The notes under the pieces are model-generated. The model searched no databases. It saw only the letters and a list, made by a program, of their open reading frames with translations, and had not been told where the DNA came from. DNA of 64,000 bases from Microbacterium karelineae (lineage in GTDB: Bacteria; Actinomycetota; Actinomycetes; Actinomycetales; Microbacteriaceae), in assembly GCF_009745985.1 (NCBI RefSeq), contig NZ_WFIX01000191.1, positions 372,001 to 436,000 of the forward strand. The letters run 5' to 3'. The number at the start of each line of letters is the position of its first letter. Positions within the stretch are counted from its first letter, which is position 1. This document shows, one piece after another, positions 57,595 to 64,000 of this stretch. Position numbers and translations under genes: made by a program.

Positions 57595-58872
57595 TCAGGC
57601 GGCGTGCTCGATCCTCTCCAGCCGGGCGACGCGCGCGAACAGGGCCTCGAACACGCTGCTCCGGTCGAACTGACGCGCATACGCGCGCGCCCGCTCCTCC
57701 CAGTCGCGCCGCTCGAGCGGCGACATGTGGAGGATCCGGTCGATCGCCGCGGCGATCTGATCCGGCGCGTCGACGTCGACGATGAGCGCCGTGTCGCCGA
57801 CCGCCTCGCCGACGCCGCCCGTCGTGGTCGTGACCGACGGACCGCCCCCGGCGAGCGCCTTCTCGGCGAGCGTGATCCCGAAGGTCTCGATGAACTCGGG
57901 GCGCGGCTTCGTCGCGAGCACGTAGGCGAAGGATCCCGCGAACAGGAAGGGCTTCTCGGCGTCGTCGACATCGGTGAGGAAGAGGATCCGCTCCGACGCG
58001 GCCGACCGCGCCGCGTACTCGCGCAGCTCCTGCTCCTCGGGGCCGCGTCCGACGATGACGAGCTTCTTGTCGCCCGCGCCCGATGCCGCGAACCCGTCGA
58101 TGAGGTCGTCGATGCCCTTCGCGTGCGCGAGACGGGACAGCGATAGCACGTAGCCGTCGCGGGCGAGCCCGCGGGCGGCGAGGCGCTCGTCGATCTCCTC
58201 GGGATCGAGGTGCAGGAACGCCGACGCGTCGATCGCGGGATACGAGATGTCGATGCGCTCGGCGCAGCGCGCCGCGTACGAGGTGCCGTGCGCGGCGTCG
58301 AGGCGGGCGGCCTCGTCGACGACGAGATCCTTCGTGTACTGGCTGACGGCGACGCACACATCGCTCGCGAGGTACCCCTCGAGCACGTGCGCGGCGGCGC
58401 CGAAGCGACCCTCGGTGACGCACTGGCGCACGACGTTCGTGATGTCGGATCCCACCGCCTCGGCGATCGTGACGACGTCGACGGGCAGGCCCGTGCGGCG
58501 CGCGACGGCGACGGCGTCGCTGACGGCCGTCGTGTGCGGCGAGAGATAGAGCGACATCGCGACGGTCGGGACGCCGTCGGTGAACAGCTCGACGAGCCGG
58601 CCGACGAGGCCGCCGATGTAGCGACCGTCGACGACCTTGTAGTCGCCGACGGGCGCGGGGCGCTCGACGGTGATGCCCGCGCTGTACGGCAGGACGGTGT
58701 CGAGCGGCTTCAGCGGCAGGCCGGCCTGCTCGAGCCGCTCGATCGGCCAGGTGACGATGCGGACGTCGTCGAATCCCCGCGTGATGGCCGCCTCGGCGAG
58801 GTTGCGTGCCTCACCCGAGTGGCCGCAGATCACGGGATCCGCGCGGACGACGATGACGAGTCGACGGGTCAT
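57595..58872 (-). CDS. GT4-family glycosyltransferase
   Basis: 425 residues, a GT-B fold retaining transferase. The N-terminal half has RADPVICGHSGEARNLAEAA (acceptor side, loop GHSGEARN); the C-terminal half has YVLSLSRLAHAKGIDDLIDGF, LVIVGRGPEEQEL and the EX7E motif in EFIETFGITLAEK (Glu residues near 328 and 336) followed by a Gly-rich GGVGEAVGD. No membrane segment. The donor and acceptor are not evident; sucrose-phosphate-synthase-like or mannosyl transferases are close in fold. GAGGAG precedes the ATG. It lies downstream of the GH92 gene but is separated from it by a strong hairpin. Confidence 0.87.
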   Translation of the reverse strand: MTRRLVIVVRADPVICGHSGEARNLAEAAITRGFDDVRIVTWPIERLEQAGLPLKPLDTVLPYSAGITVERPAPVGDYKVVDGRYIGGLVGRLVELFTDGVPTVAMSLYLSPHTTAVSDAVAVARRTGLPVDVVTIAEAVGSDITNVVRQCVTEGRFGAAAHVLEGYLASDVCVAVSQYTKDLVVDEAARLDAAHGTSYAARCAERIDISYPAIDASAFLHLDPEEIDERLAARGLARDGYVLSLSRLAHAKGIDDLIDGFAASGAGDKKLVIVGRGPEEQELREYAARSAASERILFLTDVDDAEKPFLFAGSFAYVLATKPRPEFIETFGITLAEKALAGGGPSVTTTTGGVGEAVGDTALIVDVDAPDQIAAAIDRILHMSPLERRDWEERARAYARQFDRSSVFEALFARVARLERIEHAA

Positions 58873-58976
58873 ATGTGCTCCTCACTGTGCCTCGGTGAGG
58901 CGAGACTACGAGCGCCGTGTGTCGCCCGGAGAGACGGCGTGTTACGGCCGTGGGCGCGAATGTGAACACCAGGGGC

Positions 58977-59022
58977 GCCAGAGAATGCCGGTGGCAGGCG
59001 CGTTCCACTGGCGTTCTCTGGC
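58977..59022. terminator. Long hairpin between the GH92 and glycosyltransferase genes
   Basis: Arms 58977-58994 and 59005-59022 pair over 18 positions (two G-T pairs) around a 10-base loop. It starts 12 bases after the GH92 stop on the minus strand. The arms begin GCCAGAGAATG, similar to GCCAGAAATG in the 47.9-kb hairpin, hinting at a shared element family. Confidence 0.72.
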
Positions 59023-59033
59023 AACCCATCGGA

Positions 59034-61259
59034 TCAGAGGCGCCGCGTGACCTCGGCGGCGGCGGATGGGAACGACGGCGGGCGCACGCCCGTCCCCCAG
59101 GATCCGGGCGTCGCGCCCAGCGTGAGCCGCAGGGTGCCGCCGGCGCGCAGCTCGGACCCCGTCAGCCACGTGCGCTCGAGCGGCTCGCCGTTCCACGCGG
59201 CCTCCCGCACGTACTGCGGATCCGTTCCCCTCCCGACCGCGCGGAAGCCGGTCGTCTCGATCCGCAGCGGCTCGCCGCCCGGCAGGTCGATCGTCGCCTC
59301 GGGCCACGCGGGCGCGTTGACGAGGAAGAGGTCCTGTCCGGCGACGGGGAACACCCCGAGCGACGCCCAGACGACCCACGACGACAGCCCGCCCGAGTCG
59401 TCGTTGCCGGGCAGCCCGCCCGGCCCGGCCCCGAACATCTGGTGCAGCCCGTGGTGCACGATCTCGGCCGTGCGGTCGGGGCGCCCCGCGTACATATAGG
59501 CCCAGGGTGCCTCCATGTCGGGCTCGTTGTTGAGGCCCTCGAAGCGTCCGAGCGCGTAGCCGGCCTCCATCTCGTCGCCCGACGGATCCACACCCGGCTG
59601 CACGACGGGATCCGCTCCGTAGCCGAAGAAGCGATCGAGCAGCCGCGTGAAGCGCTCCTCTCCCCCGGCGAGCGCGATGCGCCCCGCCATGTCGTGCGTG
59701 ACGCGGAACGAGTAGTTGTGCTTCGTGCCCTCGTAGAACGTCGAATCGCGCAGGAGGCCCGTCGCCGGGTCGAAGGCGTTCTTCCAGCGCCCCGCGAGGC
59801 GTCGGCAGTCGGCCGCCGCCTTCGCGTCGCCGACGCGATCGGCGACGCGCGCCGTGCACCAGTAGGCGAAGGCGATGTCGAGGGTGTGGCTGATGGGATC
59901 CGCGCGGCCGCTCGTGAGGAAGTCCTCGCCGTAGGCGCGCCGCAGATCGGCGAGCATGTGCACGAGCGCCCACTCCCAGTCGATGCCGCCGGCGCCCGCC
60001 GCGCACAGGTCGGCGAGGAGCGTGTGGGCGAGGCCGGAGGCCTGCCGCGAGAAGCGGTCGGATCCCTTCGCCATGCGATAGCCGATCGGGAAGTTGCCCT
60101 CCTCCTCGCAGATCTCGATGAGGGCGTTCGCGAGGTCCGTCGACGCGGCGGGGTTCAGCAGCGACACGAGCGGGAGCTGGGTGCGGTAGATGTCCCACAT
60201 CGTGCAGATGTCGAACGCGAACGGGCCGTTCGTCGGCCACTGCGGGCTCTCGTTCGGGGCGAGGGCGGGCTTGATGAACGAGTGGTAGAGCGCGGTGCCG
60301 AGCACCGTGCGGGCCTCGCGATCCTCGCGGCCCGCGACCTGAACGGGGGCGAGATGCTGCGACCAGCTCGCGCGGGTGGCGGCGCGGCGGGCGTCGAATC
60401 CCGTCCCCTCGGGGCAGTCGGCCGCGAGGTTGCGGCGCGCCTGGTCGACGCCGCGCAGCGAGAACCCGATCCGCAGTTCGACGGTCTGGCCGGCCTCGAC
60501 GGATCCCTGCCACATCAGGCCGAACGGGCGCATGGTCGTCGGACGGATCGCGTCGAAGTCGAGGCGGCGACCTCCCGGCATGAGGCGCCGGTCGTACCAG
60601 AGCAGCTGCCGCCAGCCGGGGGTGTCCGCCGAGAGGTGCATCGCGAGGGGCGTGCCCTCGACGACGATCTCGCCCTGCGCCTCGCCCGGCTCGAGGCTCT
60701 CGAGGTGCGCCCGGATCGGCACGGTCGCGCCGTACGGGATGTCGAGCCCGCCGACGGAGAGGTCGATGACGACGCGCGCATCGGTCGCCTCGGGGAACGT
60801 ATAGCGGTGCACGGCGCTCTTCGGCCCGACCGTCACCTCGCCGCGGATCCCGCTCGCGAACGCGAACTCGTAGGATCCCGGGCTGGCCGTCTCGCCCGTG
60901 ATGTCCCAGCTGCCGCCGAGCTCGTCGAGCGGGCCGAGCATCGGCGTGACCCGCACATAGTTGTAGTACTTGCGGATCGCGCCCGTGCCCGACTGCTGGA
61001 AGTGCGTCACGCCGCTCGCGACGAGCCGCTCGCGCATGCGCGGCGGAACCCCCTCGGTCGCAAGCGCGTACTCGCCGTAGCCGGTCGGATAGGCGCCCGA
61101 CGACGCGCACGCCGACACCATGCCGAGCGGGAACGTCGCGCCCGGGTGCGTGTTGCCGATCTGCGGCTTCGGCCACCACCACGTGGCGGCGAGCCCCGTC
61201 GGGGCGGGCAGGTCGGTGGGCTGCGTGCCGATGAAGGGATCCACGTCCGCGAGCTTCAT
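59034..61259 (-). CDS. GH92 alpha-mannosidase, apparently cytoplasmic
   Basis: 741 residues covering the full GH92 fold: DVDPFIGTQPTD at the start, GNTHPGATFPLGMV, THFQQSGTGAIRKYYN, the catalytic-domain TMWDIYRTQLPLVSLL, ISHTLDIAFAYWC, and GLPGNDDSGGLSSWVVWASLG, whose acidic residues are typical of the active site. GH92 enzymes are Ca-dependent exo-alpha-mannosidases. Unlike most members it has no signal peptide at the ATG chosen (61257-61259), implying intracellular mannoside processing; an export signal is not seen upstream either. TACCGT ends 7 bases before the ATG and GGGAG lies between. Confidence 0.92.
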   Translation of the reverse strand: MKLADVDPFIGTQPTDLPAPTGLAATWWWPKPQIGNTHPGATFPLGMVSACASSGAYPTGYGEYALATEGVPPRMRERLVASGVTHFQQSGTGAIRKYYNYVRVTPMLGPLDELGGSWDITGETASPGSYEFAFASGIRGEVTVGPKSAVHRYTFPEATDARVVIDLSVGGLDIPYGATVPIRAHLESLEPGEAQGEIVVEGTPLAMHLSADTPGWRQLLWYDRRLMPGGRRLDFDAIRPTTMRPFGLMWQGSVEAGQTVELRIGFSLRGVDQARRNLAADCPEGTGFDARRAATRASWSQHLAPVQVAGREDREARTVLGTALYHSFIKPALAPNESPQWPTNGPFAFDICTMWDIYRTQLPLVSLLNPAASTDLANALIEICEEEGNFPIGYRMAKGSDRFSRQASGLAHTLLADLCAAGAGGIDWEWALVHMLADLRRAYGEDFLTSGRADPISHTLDIAFAYWCTARVADRVGDAKAAADCRRLAGRWKNAFDPATGLLRDSTFYEGTKHNYSFRVTHDMAGRIALAGGEERFTRLLDRFFGYGADPVVQPGVDPSGDEMEAGYALGRFEGLNNEPDMEAPWAYMYAGRPDRTAEIVHHGLHQMFGAGPGGLPGNDDSGGLSSWVVWASLGVFPVAGQDLFLVNAPAWPEATIDLPGGEPLRIETTGFRAVGRGTDPQYVREAAWNGEPLERTWLTGSELRAGGTLRLTLGATPGSWGTGVRPPSFPSAAAEVTRRL

Positions 61260-61266
61260 CTCCCAG

Positions 61267-61272
61267 ACGGTA
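61267..61272 (-). promoter_or_regulatory. Candidate -10 box of the GH92 gene
   Basis: TACCGT (TANNNT) on the minus strand ends 7 bases before the ATG; a GGGAG sequence lies in that short interval. Confidence 0.4.
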
Positions 61273-61323
61273 GCGCCGCCACGTGTCGGGGATGTGACGG
61301 GACGCCGCGCGCACCTCGCGACA

Positions 61324-61329
61324 TAGACT
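61324..61329 (+). promoter_or_regulatory. Candidate -10 box of hrpA (leaderless)
   Basis: TAGACT (TANNNT) ends 8 bases before the hrpA ATG at 61338, with no ribosome-binding site between. The same hexamer precedes metG. Confidence 0.5.
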
Positions 61330-61337
61330 GGAATGCT

Positions 61338-64000
61338 ATGTCTGTCGCCGCGCCCGTCATCTCCTATCCCGCCGAGCTGCCCGTCAGCGCGGCGCGGGAC
61401 GAGATCGCCGACGCGATCCGCGAGAACCAGGTCGTCGTCGTCGCGGGCGCGACGGGATCCGGCAAGACGACCCAGCTGCCGAAGATCGCGCTCGAGCTGG
61501 GGCGCAGGTCGATCGCCCACACGCAGCCGCGTCGGCTCGCCGCGCGCACGATCGCCGAGCGCGTCGCCGAGGAGCTGCAGGTCGAGCTGGGCGGCGCCGT
61601 CGGATACAAGGTGCGCTTCACGGATCAGGTGTCGGCCGACACGAAGATCGCGCTGATGACCGACGGGATCCTGCTGAATGAGATCCACCGCGATCGGCTG
61701 CTGACCCGCTACGACACGATCATCATCGACGAGGCGCACGAGCGCTCGCTCAACGTCGACTTCCTCCTCGGGTACCTCAAGCGGCTGCTGCCGGAGCGCC
61801 CCGACCTCAAGCTCATCATCACCTCGGCCACGATCGACCCCGAGTCGTTCGCCGCGCACTTCGCGGCCGCCGACGGCACGTCCGCCCCGGTGATCGAGGT
61901 CTCAGGTCGGACCTACCCCGTCGAGATCCGGTATCGACCCTTCGTGGCCGCCTCCCCTTCCTCCGCCTCCCCCAACACAACGCAGTCAGAATCGGGACAG
62001 ACCGGCCGACACGCCGAGGATCCGGCATCCGCGGGCGCGGATCGACTGCGTCGTGTTGAGGGGGACGCCGAGCCGGACGTCGACGAGCGGGCGTACGACG
62101 TCGACGAGCGGGCGTACGACGCCGACGACGAGATCTCCGCCATCGTCGCGGCCCTCGAGGAGCTCGACAGCGAGCCCGCGGGCGACGTGCTCGTGTTCCT
62201 GCCCGGCGAGGCCGAGATCCGCGATGCCGCCGACGCCGTGCGCGGGGCGTTCGCGCACCAGGCCGCCCCGACCGAAGTCCTCCCCCTCTACGGGCGCCTC
62301 AGCTCAGCCGAGCAGCACCGCGTGTTCGAGCCGTCGAAGGTCGCGGGCGTCCGGCGCCGCGTGATCATCGCCACGAACGTCGCCGAGACCTCGCTCACGG
62401 TGCCCGGCATCAAATACGTCGTCGACGCCGGAACGGCCCGCATCTCGCGCTACGCGAGCCGCGCGAAGGTGCAGCGCCTGCCGATCGAGGCCATCTCGCA
62501 GGCCTCGGCGCAGCAGCGATCGGGCCGCGCGGGGCGCACGAGCGACGGCATCGCGATCCGGCTCTACGCGCACGACGACTTCGCCCGGCGACCCGAGTTC
62601 ACGGATCCCGAGATCCTGCGGACCTCGCTCGCCTCGGTCGTGCTGCAGATGCTGTCGCTGGGATTCGGCGACATCCAGTCGTTCCCCTTCCTCACCCCGC
62701 CCGACTCGCGGGGCGTCAAGGCGGCCTTCGACCTGCTCACCGAGCTCGGCGCCGTCACGCTCGGGCGGGGCGCATCCGATCCCCGCCTCACGAAGATCGG
62801 CTGGGAGATCGCCCGGCTGCCGATCGACCCGCGCTTCGCCCGCATGCTCGTCGAGGCGAACCGCACGGGCGTGACCGACGACGTGCTCGCGATCGTGGCG
62901 GGCATGTCGATCCAGGACGTGCGCGAGCGACCCGAGGAGCGCCGCGGCGAGGCCGACGAGGCCCACGCGCGCTTCCGGGATCCGTCGAGCGATTTCCTCA
63001 CGCTGCTGAACCTCTGGAATCACCTGCGCGAGAAGCAGAAGGAGCTCGGGTCGAGCGCGTTCCGGCGGCTCGTGCGTGCCGAGTTCCTCAACTATGTGCG
63101 GGTGCGCGAGTGGTTCGACGTGCACCGCCAGCTGCGCTCGCTGACGCGGGATCTCGGTGGGCGCGGCGAGCGCCGTTCGAAGACCGAAGGACGTTCGCGC
63201 CGCGAGGGGCACGGCACGGGCTCCCCCGAGGGCGGCCATCCGCAGGGCGACGCGATCCACCGCGCGATCCTCGCGGGCCTCCTCAGCCAGATCGGCGTGC
63301 TCGACGAGCGCGACGCGAAGAAGCAGAAGGGATCCCGGCGGCCCGCGCCCGCGACGTTCCGCGGCGCGCGCGGCGTGACGTTCCAGGTCTTCCCCGGATC
63401 CGGGCTCAAGAAGGCGAGGCCGCAGGCCGTCATGGCCGCGGAGCTCGTCGAGACCTCGCGCCTGTTCGCCCGCACGGTGGCCGCGATCGACGTCGCGTGG
63501 GCCGAACAGCTCGCGGGCGACCTCGTGAAGCGGCAGGTCTCGGAGCCGCGCTGGTCGAAGGACGCGGGCGCCGCCGTCGCGAGCGAGAAGGTCACGCTCT
63601 TCGGCGTCGAGATCGTCTCGAGCCGCCGCGTGCAGTTCGCGCGCATCGACCGCCCCGCCGCGCGGGAGATGTTCGTGCGACACGCGCTCGTCGAGGGCGA
63701 GTGGGATCCGTCCCGGCTCGCGAAGCCCGTCGCGCGCTTCCTGCGTCAGAACGCCGACCTGCGCCGCCGCCTCGAGAAGCTGGAGGAGCGCGAGCGGCGC
63801 CGCGACATCCTGGCCGGAGACGAGGCGGTCTTCGCGTTCTACGACGCGCGGATCCCGGCGGACGTGTTCGACGTGCGCAGCTTCGAGGCGTGGTGGCGCG
63901 AGGAGCTCACGCGATCCCCCGAGCTGCTGACGATGCGCGAGGCCGACCTTCTGGACGGCGAGGCGACGACCGACGCCCGCGACTTCCCGACGCGCTGGAC
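61338..64000 (+). CDS. hrpA: DEAH-box ATP-dependent RNA helicase HrpA (3' end beyond the window)
   Basis: The frame opens with ATG at 61338 (MSVAAPVISYPAELPVS) and stays open to the window end (887 residues visible). Motif I is AGATGSGKTTQ (about 36-46), motif Ia TQPRRLAAR, motif II DEAHERS, motif III SATID, motif V ATNVAETSLTVPGI and motif VI QRSGRAGRT, followed by the helicase-associated domains (LTLLNLWNHLREKQKELGSS, FRRLVRAEFLNYVRVREW). HrpA acts on RNA and in stalled-ribosome rescue. Residues about 206-262, between the two RecA domains, contain a low-complexity insertion including a palindromic stretch and a tandem 21-bp duplication absent from typical HrpA. Upstream of it and downstream the family sequence is intact, so the frame is preserved. 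Confidence 0.95.
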   Translation, partial: MSVAAPVISYPAELPVSAARDEIADAIRENQVVVVAGATGSGKTTQLPKIALELGRRSIAHTQPRRLAARTIAERVAEELQVELGGAVGYKVRFTDQVSADTKIALMTDGILLNEIHRDRLLTRYDTIIIDEAHERSLNVDFLLGYLKRLLPERPDLKLIITSATIDPESFAAHFAAADGTSAPVIEVSGRTYPVEIRYRPFVAASPSSASPNTTQSESGQTGRHAEDPASAGADRLRRVEGDAEPDVDERAYDVDERAYDADDEISAIVAALEELDSEPAGDVLVFLPGEAEIRDAADAVRGAFAHQAAPTEVLPLYGRLSSAEQHRVFEPSKVAGVRRRVIIATNVAETSLTVPGIKYVVDAGTARISRYASRAKVQRLPIEAISQASAQQRSGRAGRTSDGIAIRLYAHDDFARRPEFTDPEILRTSLASVVLQMLSLGFGDIQSFPFLTPPDSRGVKAAFDLLTELGAVTLGRGASDPRLTKIGWEIARLPIDPRFARMLVEANRTGVTDDVLAIVAGMSIQDVRERPEERRGEADEAHARFRDPSSDFLTLLNLWNHLREKQKELGSSAFRRLVRAEFLNYVRVREWFDVHRQLRSLTRDLGGRGERRSKTEGRSRREGHGTGSPEGGHPQGDAIHRAILAGLLSQIGVLDERDAKKQKGSRRPAPATFRGARGVTFQVFPGSGLKKARPQAVMAAELVETSRLFARTVAAIDVAWAEQLAGDLVKRQVSEPRWSKDAGAAVASEKVTLFGVEIVSSRRVQFARIDRPAAREMFVRHALVEGEWDPSRLAKPVARFLRQNADLRRRLEKLEERERRRDILAGDEAVFAFYDARIPADVFDVRSFEAWWREELTRSPELLTMREADLLDGEATTDARDFPTRW
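61969..62062. repeat. Palindromic element inside the hrpA coding region
   Basis: Arms 61969-61987 and 62044-62062 are complementary at 17 of 19 positions and enclose a 56-base loop. In hrpA frame the arms and loop read as SPNTTQSESG... to ...DRLRRVEG, low-complexity sequence where RecA domain 1 normally connects to domain 2. The long-armed structure resembles intergenic hairpins at 47.9 and 59.0 kb in form, though the arm sequence differs. Confidence 0.65.
62079..62120. repeat. Tandem 21-bp duplication in hrpA
   Basis: Two identical consecutive 21-bp units (62079-62099 and 62100-62120) encode VDERAYD twice, just after the palindromic element. The unit length is a multiple of three, so the frame is kept. 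A third, diverged unit start (gccgacgacg) follows. Confidence 0.85.

Noticed and set aside
62079-62120. CRISPR-like repeats
   Set aside because: Only two adjacent 21-bp copies without spacers, inside a helicase gene; a simple tandem duplication.

Overview
The window looks like chromosome of a high-GC actinomycete, most likely a Microbacteriaceae member (Microbacterium-like). This is inferred from the strong G/C third-position bias, the MtrA/TrcR-type two-component pair, PMT next to rsmI, the metG-tatD-ksgA-ispE and glmU-prs housekeeping genes, and many start codons preceded by a TANNNT -10 box only 6-8 nt upstream (leaderless mRNAs). No phage, IS element, integrase or CRISPR array was seen. 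No stretch longer than 300 bases lacks a gene; the longest gap is 18850-19083.

Region 1 (1-9021, minus strand) is the most unusual part. It is a tightly coupled operon of seven genes joined by short start/stop overlaps: a coiled-coil protein, a ClpB-D2-like AAA+ ATPase with an atypical N-terminal half, a radical SAM activase-like protein, a zinc-ribbon/FHA protein, a Ser/Thr kinase with five PTTRE repeats and a polytopic C-terminus, a PP2C phosphatase and a polytopic membrane protein. A 48-aa Cys-rich mini-protein and a truncated gene at the left edge follow. The parts resemble the kinase/phosphatase/FHA/Clp-ATPase logic of the T6SS threonine-phosphorylation pathway, but no T6SS structural gene is visible. 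I regard it as the best candidate for an undescribed system. GGATCC, strongly over-represented in the rest of the window, is sparse here.

Region 2 (9.2-17.1 kb): a two-component system, a Nudix hydrolase, prs-glmU with tRNA-Gln two bases upstream of glmU, and a MarR/ABC-F pair. Region 3 (17.2-24.7 kb): an ECF42-type sigma factor with its YCII partner, a secreted esterase, a TetR-controlled dehydrogenase/membrane pair with two visible operators, and 5-oxoprolinase genes pxpA and fused pxpBC. Region 4 (24.7-33.7 kb): ispE, an aldo/keto reductase, an NhaC-type antiporter broken by a frameshift, ksgA, tatD, metG and a lipoprotein class B PBP.

Region 5 (33.8-42.3 kb) is a galactan-utilisation locus: LacI repressor, GH42 beta-galactosidase, ABC importer (binding protein and two permeases) and a secreted GH53 endo-galactanase. 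Extracellular galactan is cut to oligomers, imported and hydrolysed inside. Region 6 (42.3-47.9 kb) is an L-idonate/gluconate locus: GntP-type permease, gluconate 5-dehydrogenase, idonate dehydrogenase, FGGY gluconate kinase and a divergent GntR regulator. Region 7 (47.9-64 kb): rsmI and pmt on overlapping divergent promoters, an oligopeptide-type ABC importer with a divergent Lrp regulator, a small beta-rich protein, an aldo/keto reductase, a GT4 glycosyltransferase, a GH92 mannosidase and an HrpA helicase (cut by the window end) that carries a palindromic insertion inside its coding sequence.
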